8,409 nt of DNA from Flavobacteriaceae bacterium (GTDB lineage Bacteria; Bacteroidota; Bacteroidia; Flavobacteriales; Flavobacteriaceae): positions 1-8,409 of the forward strand of contig JABHGH010000117.1 in assembly GCA_018672145.1 (NCBI GenBank), written 5' to 3'. Position 1 is the first letter of the stretch. The number at the start of each line of letters is the position of its first letter. A model generated the notes under the pieces. That model made no database searches. It was not told where the DNA came from and saw only the letters and a list, made by a program, of their open reading frames with translations. Shown here piece by piece: positions 1-6,728 of the stretch. Position numbers and translations under genes: made by a program.

Positions 1-530
1 ACAAAATGAGTGATTTTACCTTCCGTTTGTTCCCATATTTCAGGGCCTGTTTGTTCATAGTGAGCAACCGCATTAGACGGGTTATCATATTGGTTTACGT
101 ACCAAGCATTGGGGGTTTCTTCTGCAATGCGCTTTGATGTTGAATAATACGATCGAGGATCCTCCGCAGGCACATCGGTTGGACATACAACGACCTCCGC
201 CCCAACGGCACGAAGGATATCAAATTTGGTTGGAGACTGCTTGTCATTAGAGACACAAATCAGCTTGTATCCTTTCACAATTGCAGCAAGAGCTAGTCCC
301 ATTCCAGTGTTTCCTGAAGTACCTTCAACGATTGTGCCACCTGGCTGAAGGCGCCCGTCCGCCTCGGCATCCTCGACCATTTTGAGAGCCATACGGTCTT
401 TAACAGAATTTCCAGGGTTAAAGTATTCCACTTTAGCCAAGACAGTGGCATCAATTTCTTTTGTAATCGAATTCAATTTGATTAACGGGGTGTTCCCGAT
501 GGTTTCGAGAATATTATTGGCGTATTTCAT
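1..530 (-). CDS. Cysteine synthase / cystathionine beta-synthase-like PLP enzyme (partial, 3' end off the window)
   Basis: Reading the minus strand from ATG 530-528 gives 176 codons with no stop before the left edge, so only the N-terminal half or less is present. This is a fold-type II PLP enzyme of the CysK/CysM/CBS family, which makes cysteine or cystathionine by beta-replacement on (acetyl)serine or serine in the cytosol. Visible motifs are IGNTPL (residues 11-16), NPGNSVKDR (38-46) with the likely PLP Schiff-base lysine K44, and the phosphate/substrate loop EGTSGNTG (69-76). The stretch at about residues 99-160, with DKQSPTKFDILRAVGAEVV and later NPSNAVAHYEQT, resembles cystathionine beta-synthase more than CysK. 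Whether C-terminal CBS domains follow cannot be seen. An in-frame ATG 18 bases upstream (548-546) is an alternative start; ATG 530 is preferred because family members begin about ten residues before IGNTPL. It lies 62 bases downstream of the permease gene on the same strand and may share its transcript. The family is certain; CBS versus cysteine synthase is not. Confidence 0.9.
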   Translation of the reverse strand, partial: MKYANNILETIGNTPLIKLNSITKEIDATVLAKVEYFNPGNSVKDRMALKMVEDAEADGRLQPGGTIVEGTSGNTGMGLALAAIVKGYKLICVSNDKQSPTKFDILRAVGAEVVVCPTDVPAEDPRSYYSTSKRIAEETPNAWYVNQYDNPSNAVAHYEQTGPEIWEQTEGKITHF

Positions 531-534
531 ATTG

Positions 535-561
535 CAAATGTACAGCATACCGCTTTTACAA
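535..561 (-). promoter_or_regulatory. Possible Bacteroidota-type promoter before the CBS-like gene
   Basis: On the minus strand TACATTTG (542-535) matches the Bacteroidota -7 consensus TAnnTTTG exactly. A TTG lies 16 bases further upstream (561-559), slightly closer than the usual 17-23; a CTG at 22 bases is also present. Initiation a few bases downstream would fall almost on the ATG at 530 and give a leaderless or nearly leaderless message. This is a motif match only, in AT-rich DNA. Confidence 0.3.
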
Positions 562-592
562 ACACAGTAGCAACTCTATAAATTTGAATGTA

Positions 593-1816
593 TTACACGC
601 GGCGTAATGTACGAATTGGAGTCACTTTAGAAATAATGAATGAGGGAATAACCAACATAAAAAGACAAACAACAAAAGTTCCGATATTAACTGCTAAAAT
701 CATGGGAAGGTCAAAAGTGACAGGAACAGTGGTTACGTAATAAGAAGTAGGGTCTAGCGTTATTAGGCCAATGGAATCTTGTAACGCCAACAATCCCAAT
801 CCTAAAAAATTTCCCCAAAACAACCCAATGCCTATCAAATAAGCCGCATTAAATAAAAACACTTTTTGTGTTAACCATTGCTGCATCCCCAACACGGCAA
901 GCAATCCAATCATTTGCGTGCGCTCCAAAATCAAAACGAGCAAAGCTGTAATCATATTAATTCCTCCAACAACTATCATGATCATGACAATCAGGGCAAT
1001 GTTGGTGTCGAAAAGAGCAATCCAATTGAAAATTTCGGGGTAACGCTCTTTACTGTGTTGGACATCATAAGGAGATGGCATTTTATCATAAATCGATTGT
1101 GCTTGATACTCCATTTCATCAAAATCATGAAGTGTAATTTCAAGGGCTCCAACCTGATTTGTAGACCATTTATGTATTTTTTGAATGTGTCGTAAATCTC
1201 CAAAAGTAACGCGTTTGTCAAAATCAGGAAACCCCGAATTATAGATTCCAGAGATGGTGAATGTTCGACGTATAGGCAATTTGTTCTCATACAAAAAATA
1301 AGCAGAAACACGATCACCGACACCTAAGGCTAACTTTTTAGAGATGTCCCTAGAAAGCAAAATTTCACGGCTAATTCTCGTTCCGATAGTGGGAAGATCG
1401 CCTTCTACAAGGTATTCGGCAAAGGCATTCCACTGGTAAAGACTGTCAACACCTTTAATCAATGTGCCCGCAAAATTGTCGTCTGTTTTAAAAACCGTAG
1501 AAGCATACCCCACTTTGTTGATAAAAGCAACTTCATTGATCGAAGACAAAGAGTCAATCAAGCCAACAGCGACAGGATCAAGTGTTGCGTTGGTGTTGTT
1601 ATTCTCATAAGTTGAAATGCGAATATGCCCTTCAAACGAACTAATTTTATCTTTAATTTTCTTCTGAAAACCGATGCCTGTACCAATAGCAATATGCATA
1701 GCAACAAGCCCAATTGAGATAGCAACAATTCCAATTTTAATAATTGGCGCCGAAACACTATTTTTATAGGACTTTGTTCCAATTATACGTCGAGCAATAA
1801 ATAGACTGATTTTCAA
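593..1816 (-). CDS. LolC/LolE-family ABC transporter permease (MacB-PCD + FtsX domains)
   Basis: This 407-residue inner-membrane protein has the type VII ABC permease layout. A short cytoplasmic N-terminus is followed by TM1 at about 25-47, then a large periplasmic MacB-PCD-type domain (about 48-268). Three C-terminal membrane segments follow at about 272-296, 322-346 and 371-395 (FtsX domain), with a basic tail ending VTPIRTLRRV. Length and order fit LolC/LolE, which with the ATPase LolD release lipoproteins from the inner membrane. Bacteroidota carry several such permeases, so lipoprotein release is a family-based inference. No ATPase gene is visible here. The start is TTG (1816-1814): an in-frame TAA lies four codons upstream, no ATG or GTG falls between, and the N-terminal LKISLFIARRI matches how homologues begin. 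It faces namZ with three bases between start codons. An exact TAnnTTTG element lies 17 bases upstream. Confidence 0.85.
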   Translation of the reverse strand: MKISLFIARRIIGTKSYKNSVSAPIIKIGIVAISIGLVAMHIAIGTGIGFQKKIKDKISSFEGHIRISTYENNNTNATLDPVAVGLIDSLSSINEVAFINKVGYASTVFKTDDNFAGTLIKGVDSLYQWNAFAEYLVEGDLPTIGTRISREILLSRDISKKLALGVGDRVSAYFLYENKLPIRRTFTISGIYNSGFPDFDKRVTFGDLRHIQKIHKWSTNQVGALEITLHDFDEMEYQAQSIYDKMPSPYDVQHSKERYPEIFNWIALFDTNIALIVMIMIVVGGINMITALLVLILERTQMIGLLAVLGMQQWLTQKVFLFNAAYLIGIGLFWGNFLGLGLLALQDSIGLITLDPTSYYVTTVPVTFDLPMILAVNIGTFVVCLFMLVIPSFIISKVTPIRTLRRV

Positions 1817-1819
1817 GCT

Positions 1820-2989
1820 GTGATCACTTTACTCAAAAATACCGTTTTTTTTGTCTTGGCAGTGTTTAGCACGAGCCTTTTTGCTCAAGTTAAACCCGGA
1901 ATTCATCAAATTGAAAAGTATGTGCCTTTACTCACTTCAAAAAATGTTGCTGTTGTTGGCAATCACAGCAGTCAGTTTGAGACGCCAACAGGACGCATTC
2001 ACTTAGTAGATAGTTTGCTGCGTCATGAGATTCGGATTGTTAATGTATTTGCTCCAGAGCACGGGTTTCGTGGCAAGGAAGATGCCGGTGCTACTATCGA
2101 AGATGAAGTCGATGTCAAAACGGGGATTCCAATTGTTTCTCTCCATGGGAAAAATCGCAAGCCAACGCAGGAGCAACTAAAACATATTGATGTTGTTGTG
2201 TTTGACATTCAGGATGTGGGTGTTCGGTTTTTTACCTATCTCTCAACTCTTCATCTTGTCCTTGAAGCCTGTGCCGATTCAGAAGTCCCTGTGGTTGTCC
2301 TTGACCGACCAAATCCAAATGCACATTATATAGATGGCCCCGTGATGCGCGAGGAAAATCAAAGTTTTCTCGGAAAAGTACCCGTTCCACTGGTATATGG
2401 AATGACGATTGGAGAATATGCGAAAATGCTTATCGGAGAACGATGGCTTTCTACAAAAAACCAGGTTGATCTCATCGTGATTCCTATTGAAAACTACACG
2501 CATCAAACACCCTATCAACTTCCCATTCGCCCATCACCAAACCTACCAAATTCACAAGCTATTGCTCTTTATCCGAGCTTAGGACTCTTTGAGGGCACAG
2601 CAGTTAATGCGGGTCGTGGAACCAACAAACCTTTTCAACAGTTTGGCGCCTCGTTTTTGCACCCAGAAATCTTTACGCATACATATTCTCCAAAATCAGT
2701 ATCAGGAGCATCGAACCCCAAAGAAAATGGAAAAGTTTGTTACGGAGTTGACCTATCATCACATCCAAAAATGGATAACATCAATTTGGAATGGTTGGTC
2801 GACGCATATAATCATGCGCAAAACAAAGATTCATTTTTCTTAGACCCCGGATTTAGACGACATGCAGGAACCTCTACGCTCCAACACCAAATCGAAAAGG
2901 GAATGACTGCCATTGAAATTCGTGAAACCTGGAAACCAGGCATCGCTGCTTTTGTAAAAATAAGAACCAATTATCTTATATACCCGTAG
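1820..2989 (+). CDS. namZ: Exported NamZ-type exo-beta-N-acetylmuramidase (DUF1343, GH171)
   Basis: This 389-residue protein fits the DUF1343 family, whose characterised members (NamZ of Bacillus subtilis and Tannerella forsythia) remove MurNAc from the non-reducing ends of peptidoglycan fragments. Residues 1-22 form a signal peptide: K6, a hydrophobic core at about 8-20, and likely cleavage after LFA22. There is no lipobox cysteine, so it should be soluble in the periplasm. Family signatures in order are FAPEHGFRG (78-86), DIQDVGVRFFTY (129-140), DRPNP (162-166) with a following GP, PSPNLP (238-243) and FEGTAVNAGRGT (257-268). Length is normal for the family. The start is GTG at 1820: TAG at 1802-1804 closes the frame upstream and no ATG precedes the signal peptide. 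It diverges from the permease gene and its last 14 bases overlap the convergent desaturase-family gene. Its job is probably peptidoglycan turnover and MurNAc salvage. Confidence 0.88.
   Translation: MITLLKNTVFFVLAVFSTSLFAQVKPGIHQIEKYVPLLTSKNVAVVGNHSSQFETPTGRIHLVDSLLRHEIRIVNVFAPEHGFRGKEDAGATIEDEVDVKTGIPIVSLHGKNRKPTQEQLKHIDVVVFDIQDVGVRFFTYLSTLHLVLEACADSEVPVVVLDRPNPNAHYIDGPVMREENQSFLGKVPVPLVYGMTIGEYAKMLIGERWLSTKNQVDLIVIPIENYTHQTPYQLPIRPSPNLPNSQAIALYPSLGLFEGTAVNAGRGTNKPFQQFGASFLHPEIFTHTYSPKSVSGASNPKENGKVCYGVDLSSHPKMDNINLEWLVDAYNHAQNKDSFFLDPGFRRHAGTSTLQHQIEKGMTAIEIRETWKPGIAAFVKIRTNYLIYP
1834..1862 (-). promoter_or_regulatory. Candidate promoter of the ABC permease, inside the namZ coding region
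   Basis: On the minus strand TATTTTTG (1841-1834) is an exact TAnnTTTG -7 element. The nearest -33-like triplet is CTG (1862-1860), 18 bases further upstream, instead of the usual TTG. Transcription would start around 1828 and leave a leader of about 12 bases before the TTG start at 1816. The site sits within the first codons of the divergent namZ (signal-peptide region). It is the only perfect -7 match seen in the region upstream of the permease start. Confidence 0.4.
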
Positions 2990-3803
2990 TCGGTTTTTGG
3001 TAAGGTTGAAAGGGCTGTTTCAACAATGCCTTGAGTGAGCCATTTTCTTTCTCATTCGGAAACACATCAACTCCATAAATAATTTTTTCAGGAGTTAAGT
3101 ACATATAAGTGCCAAGCAGTCTGTCCCAAATAGAAAAGATGTTTCCATAATTTGAATCCGTATAAGGCAGCATATAGTGATGATGAACCTTATGCATATT
3201 GGGAGAAACAATAAAATAGCTTAGGTAACGATCTGTCATTTCTGATAGACGGATATTTGCGTGATTGAGCTGACTCATCAATACTGACAATGATTGATAA
3301 AGCATGATGACTCCAATGGGTGTTCCTAGAATGAACACCCCTAAAAGTGTAAAAGCAAAACGAACGACACTCTCAAATGGGTGATGCCGATTTGCTGTTG
3401 TGGTATCTACATGGTGATCTGAATGATGTACCAAATGCACCATCCACAACGGTTTAATTTTGTGTTCAGTCCAATGTGCGATATATGCACCTATAAAATC
3501 GAGAAAGAAAACACCAAAAATAACATGTAACCACAATGGAATTTCAATCATATTGAGCAGCCCAAACTGATGTGTACTCACCCAGTCAGCAGTGAAGAGT
3601 AAGAAAAAAGCCAGGGAAAAATTGATAATGACAGTTGTAAATGTAAAGAAAAAGTTAGGAAGGGCGTGTTTCCATTTTATATATCGAAAGTGATAAAGTG
3701 GCAAAATTCCTTCAAGCATCCAAAAAAAGGTGATTCCGCCAATAAGAATTATACTTCTGTGGGTAGAGGGAATATTTTCAAAATAATTAATCATCCACTC
3801 CAT
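2976..3803 (-). CDS. Sterol desaturase / fatty-acid hydroxylase family membrane protein
   Basis: This 275-residue integral membrane protein belongs to the FA_hydroxylase (ERG3-like, COG3000) superfamily of non-haem di-iron enzymes that oxidise lipids or carotenoids. The histidine clusters that bind iron are all visible: HWTEH (H110, H114), HLVHHSDHH (123-131), NRHHP (139-142), H181 in QLNHANI, and NMHKVHHH (202-209). Membrane segments lie at about 17-37, 50-72, 90-109 and 150-172. The substrate cannot be deduced. Beta-carotene hydroxylase CrtZ is in the same superfamily but is usually much shorter, so that reading is weak. ATG 3803 is the start, with no Shine-Dalgarno sequence, as is common in Bacteroidota. 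The gene follows queE on the same strand after a 73-base gap that may hold its own promoter. Its last 14 bases overlap the end of convergent namZ. Confidence 0.85.
   Translation of the reverse strand: MEWMINYFENIPSTHRSIILIGGITFFWMLEGILPLYHFRYIKWKHALPNFFFTFTTVIINFSLAFFLLFTADWVSTHQFGLLNMIEIPLWLHVIFGVFFLDFIGAYIAHWTEHKIKPLWMVHLVHHSDHHVDTTTANRHHPFESVVRFAFTLLGVFILGTPIGVIMLYQSLSVLMSQLNHANIRLSEMTDRYLSYFIVSPNMHKVHHHYMLPYTDSNYGNIFSIWDRLLGTYMYLTPEKIIYGVDVFPNEKENGSLKALLKQPFQPYQKPTTGI
3005..3024. repeat. Perfect 7-bp hairpin inside the 3' end of the desaturase-family gene, 15 bases past the namZ stop
   Basis: GTTGAAA (3005-3011) and TTTCAAC (3018-3024) are exact inverted repeats around a 6-base loop. The hairpin begins 15 bases downstream of the namZ stop, so it could help end namZ transcripts. 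No U-tract follows it on either strand, which argues against a classical intrinsic terminator. It also encodes part of the desaturase C-terminus and could be chance. Confidence 0.3.
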
Positions 3804-3821
3804 AGCTTTTGTCTTTAAGTC

Positions 3822-3849
3822 TAAAAATAATAAAAATTATAAACTACAA
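3822..3849 (-). promoter_or_regulatory. Weak candidate promoter upstream of the desaturase-family gene
   Basis: In the 73-base gap between queE and the desaturase-family gene, the minus strand reads TTG (3849-3847), a 17-base spacer, then TATTTTTA (3829-3822). This is the Bacteroidota TTG-N17-TAnnTTTG pattern with the last G replaced by A. It would give a leader of about 12-15 bases. The gap is very AT-rich, so a one-mismatch match is easily met by chance. Confidence 0.25.
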
Positions 3850-3876
3850 GTCAATGAAGGTTATTCATTTCGACAC

Positions 3877-4494
3877 TTATGGAATATTCATGTATTTGTG
3901 TGTTTGTAATGACGCTTTCCATTTTGGGTTTTTTAGCACATAATCCACAATTTCAGGGATTACTTGGTCGCGCTTACTCCACTCTGGTTGCAAATAGAGC
4001 TTACACTTTGAGCTCACTTTAGCGGCCTGTTCTTCAGCAAAAACAAAATCGTTTTGATTATAGATAATAACTTTAAGTTCATCCGCTTTTGGATAGATGG
4101 CATCTAAAGGTAACATTCTCTTTTTTGGAGATAAGCAAATCCAATCCCATTGACCAGAAAGCGGATATGCACCAGACGTTTCGATATGGGTTGCCATATT
4201 TTTCTCTTGCAAGCCCTGAGTTAGTGGATTCATATTCCACATCAATGGTTCACCGCCAGTAATTACAATGGTGTCGGCGTGCTGCCTTGCTTGTTCAATA
4301 ATTTTTGAAATTTCAGTTGGCGGGTGCTTTTCAGCATCCCAACTTTCTTTGACGTCACACCAGTGGCATCCTACGTCACACCCTCCGATACGAACAAAAT
4401 AAGCAGCACTCCCCTTGTGATATCCCTCACCTTGGATTGTGTAAAACGCCTCCATCAAAGGGACAATCTGACCGTTTTGTAAAGCTTCTTTCAT
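3877..4494 (-). CDS. queE: 7-carboxy-7-deazaguanine synthase
   Basis: QueE is a radical-SAM enzyme that converts 6-carboxytetrahydropterin to 7-carboxy-7-deazaguanine, the ring-contraction step on the way to preQ0 and queuosine in tRNA. This 205-residue protein starts with the family substrate region MEAFYTIQGEG (14-24). It carries a compact CDVGCHWC cluster (C39, C43, C46; Cx3Cx2C) for the 4Fe-4S centre, GGEP (80-83) for SAM binding, and ETSG (105-108). The C-terminal SLQTHKYMNIP is typical of the family. Length is normal. Its ATG (4494-4492) overlaps the folD TAA (4496-4494) by one base (TAATG), so translation is probably coupled to folD. The other queuosine genes (queD, queC, folE or a GTP cyclohydrolase) are not in this window. 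Confidence 0.95.
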   Translation of the reverse strand: MKEALQNGQIVPLMEAFYTIQGEGYHKGSAAYFVRIGGCDVGCHWCDVKESWDAEKHPPTEISKIIEQARQHADTIVITGGEPLMWNMNPLTQGLQEKNMATHIETSGAYPLSGQWDWICLSPKKRMLPLDAIYPKADELKVIIYNQNDFVFAEEQAAKVSSKCKLYLQPEWSKRDQVIPEIVDYVLKNPKWKASLQTHKYMNIP

Positions 4495-5372
4495 TAGTTT
4501 GCATAGCGAGAATACGCCAAGAAAGTATTTTGCAAAAGCATTGCGATTGTCATGGGTCCAACCCCACCTGGAACTGGGGTAATATAACTTGCTTTGTGTC
4601 TTACGGCTTCGAAATCAACATCGCCTGTGATGACATATCCCTTTGGATGAGACTCGTCAGGAACTCTGGTGATGCCTACATCAATAACAATAGCTCCCTG
4701 TTTTACCATATTAGCTTTTAGAAAGTTAGGTACACCTAAAGCAGAAACAACGATATCTGCTTGCTTGGTGATTTCAGAAAGATTTTTTGTGCGGCTATGA
4801 GTTAGTGTCACTGTTGCATTTCCAGGCGAGGACTTACGACTGAGCAATATACTCATTGGGCGACCAACAATATGACTTCTTCCTATGATGACCGCATGTT
4901 TCCCAGATATATCTAAGTCATAACGGCGGATTAATTCCATAATTCCAAAAGGCGTGGCAGGTATAAAAGTTTCCATGTCTAAGGCCATTTTCCCAAAATT
5001 GGTGGGATGAAATCCATCGACATCTTTTTTAGGATCAACCGCCATAAGAATCTTTTCTTCATCTATATGCGCTGGCAAAGGAAGTTGAACAATAAAGCCA
5101 TCAATAGCGGGGTTTGTGTTTAACTCTTGGATTTGATTAAGAAGAGTTTGCTCGGTTGTTTCTTCGGGGAGCTTTATCAATGTAGATTCGTAACCGATTC
5201 GCTCGCATGAACGCACTTTACTCCCCACATAAGTTAGACTTGCGCCATCATTACCAACCAAAACAGCTGCTAAGTGGGGTGGTCGTTTTCCTGATTTCTT
5301 TAACTGTAAAACCTGATCGGCGATTTCAGACTTTATATCATTGCCTGTCTTTTTTCCATCTAGTATCTTCAT
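4494..5372 (-). CDS. folD: Bifunctional methylenetetrahydrofolate dehydrogenase / methenyltetrahydrofolate cyclohydrolase
   Basis: FolD interconverts 5,10-methylene-THF, 5,10-methenyl-THF and 10-formyl-THF in the cytosol, feeding purine and formyl-methionyl-tRNA synthesis. This 292-residue protein has the usual length and all the catalytic landmarks: TYVGSK (Y48, K52), the DGFIVQLPLP signature (91-100) with Q96, and KDVDGFHP (116-123) with D119. The NADP site GRSHIVGRP spans 164-172 and the C-terminal TPVPGGVGPMT signature spans 265-275. The cysteine found in many homologues in the PCTP motif is alanine here (PATP, 138-141). The ATG at 5372 overlaps the ffh TGA in an ATGA, a 4-base overlap, which supports this start and coupled translation with ffh. 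The 3' end overlaps queE by one base. Confidence 0.97.
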   Translation of the reverse strand: MKILDGKKTGNDIKSEIADQVLQLKKSGKRPPHLAAVLVGNDGASLTYVGSKVRSCERIGYESTLIKLPEETTEQTLLNQIQELNTNPAIDGFIVQLPLPAHIDEEKILMAVDPKKDVDGFHPTNFGKMALDMETFIPATPFGIMELIRRYDLDISGKHAVIIGRSHIVGRPMSILLSRKSSPGNATVTLTHSRTKNLSEITKQADIVVSALGVPNFLKANMVKQGAIVIDVGITRVPDESHPKGYVITGDVDFEAVRHKASYITPVPGGVGPMTIAMLLQNTFLAYSRYAN

Positions 5373-6691
5373 ATCCCCTTCATCATTTGCATGAACTTGC
5401 CAGCACCTCCGCGCTGTACCATTTTCATCATTTTTTGCATTTGCTCAAACTGTTTAATCAAGCGATTAATATCTTCGATTTTCATTCCCGAGCCACTAGC
5501 AATACGTTTTTTTCGACTGTGATTGAGTAGCTTCGGTTGACTTCTTTCTTTGGGAGTCATGGATTGTATGATAGCTTCTACCCCTTTGAAAGCGTCTTCA
5601 TCAATGTCGTCAGGTGAAATTTTATTTGCGCCAGGTATCATCCCAACCAAATCTTTCATACTCCCCATTTTCTGCACTTGTTTAATCTGTGAAAGAAAAT
5701 CATCAAATCCTAATGTTTTTTTGGCAACCTTCTGTTGAATTTTCTTTGCCTCCTCAACGTCAAAGGCTTGTTGCGCACGCTCAACAAGTGAAACGACATC
5801 ACCCATGCCCAAAATACGCTCCGCCATTCGATCCGGGTAAAAAATATCAAGAGCATCTAATTTTTCACCAGTTCCGATAAACTTGATTGGTTTATCAACA
5901 ACAGATTTAATAGAAAGAGCAGCACCTCCACGTGCATCTCCATCGAGTTTGGTTAGAATAACTCCATCGAAATTGAGACGGTCATGAAATATCTTAGCTG
6001 TATTTACAGCATCTTGTCCAGTCATGGAGTCAACGACAAACAAAGTTTCTGAAGGGGTGACAGCTTTGTGAATCGAGGAAATCTCCTCCATAAGAACTTC
6101 ATCGACTGCCAAACGACCGGCTGTATCTACAATAACAACCTGATGACCTTGCTCTTTAGCATGGCTAAGTGCCGCTTTGGCAATAGCTAGTGGATCACTT
6201 TCTTGGGGCTGATTAAAAACCTCAACGCCTATTTGAGACCCAAGTACTTCAAGCTGGTCACGGGCAGCAGGTCGATATACGTCACATGCAACCAACAGAA
6301 TTTTTTTTGATTGTGTCTTTTTTAAGTGAGCAGCAAGTTTTGCAGAAAACGTTGTCTTTCCCGAGCCTTGAAGTCCAGCCATTAGAACAACCGCAGGTTT
6401 TTTAGTGAGGTCCAAGCCTTGAGCCTTTCCCCCCATGAGTGCAGCAAGTTCATCTTTAACGATTTTCACCAACAATTGACCCGGTTGTAAGCTAGTCAAG
6501 ACTTTTTGTCCCAGTGCTTTTTCTTTTACTGCGTTGGCAAAGTCTTTTGCCGTTTTAAAATTGACATCGGCATCAAGTAAAGCACGACGAATTTCTTTCA
6601 TCGTCTCGGCTACATTGATTTCTGTTATCCGCCCATGGCCTTTTAAAACTTGTAAGGCACCTTCTAATTTTTCGCTAAATCGATCAAACAT
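5369..6691 (-). CDS. ffh: Signal recognition particle GTPase, SRP54
   Basis: Ffh binds 4.5S/SRP RNA and hydrophobic signal sequences on nascent chains and, with FtsY, brings ribosomes to the inner membrane. The 440-residue protein has the N domain (about 1-90), then the G domain with GLQGSGKTT (106-114), DVYRPAA (137-143), DTAGR (189-193), TKLD (247-250) and GTGEK (273-277). The M domain (about 310-440) holds the RNA-binding signature RIASGSG (396-402) and a methionine-rich tail. Length is normal and the gene looks intact. ATG 6691 starts the conserved MFDRFSEKL N-terminus. The gap to the upstream blh-like gene on the same strand is only 37 bases, so read-through from blh is possible. A one-mismatch -7 element (TATTTTTA, 6722-6715) could instead give ffh its own start. 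The 3' end overlaps folD by four bases. Confidence 0.97.
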   Translation of the reverse strand: MFDRFSEKLEGALQVLKGHGRITEINVAETMKEIRRALLDADVNFKTAKDFANAVKEKALGQKVLTSLQPGQLLVKIVKDELAALMGGKAQGLDLTKKPAVVLMAGLQGSGKTTFSAKLAAHLKKTQSKKILLVACDVYRPAARDQLEVLGSQIGVEVFNQPQESDPLAIAKAALSHAKEQGHQVVIVDTAGRLAVDEVLMEEISSIHKAVTPSETLFVVDSMTGQDAVNTAKIFHDRLNFDGVILTKLDGDARGGAALSIKSVVDKPIKFIGTGEKLDALDIFYPDRMAERILGMGDVVSLVERAQQAFDVEEAKKIQQKVAKKTLGFDDFLSQIKQVQKMGSMKDLVGMIPGANKISPDDIDEDAFKGVEAIIQSMTPKERSQPKLLNHSRKKRIASGSGMKIEDINRLIKQFEQMQKMMKMVQRGGAGKFMQMMKGI

Positions 6692-6728
6692 GAATGATTC
6701 GTTTTTTGAAGATATAAAAATACATAAA

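Noticed and set aside
878..1323. Open frames of about 105-110 codons on both strands inside the permease gene
   Set aside because: They lie wholly within the well-supported permease coding region in other frames, have low-complexity or unfamiliar sequence, and show no family motifs.
1759..1766. TATTTTTA upstream of namZ as its promoter
   Set aside because: It is one base off the consensus, has no TTG at 17-23 bases (the nearest is at 12), and lies in AT-rich DNA where such octamers recur by chance.
2984..2998. CCG-TAGT-CGG followed by five T at the namZ stop, resembling a terminator
   Set aside because: The stem is only three base pairs, too weak to act as an intrinsic terminator.
4437..5530. 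Plus-strand open frames opposite queE, folD and ffh
   Set aside because: They are antisense to strongly conserved genes, and their translations are shadows of conserved codons with no recognisable domain.
6715..6722. TATTTTTA upstream of ffh as a separate promoter
   Set aside because: It has a one-base mismatch and no -33-like triplet at a suitable distance; mentioned only in the ffh entry.
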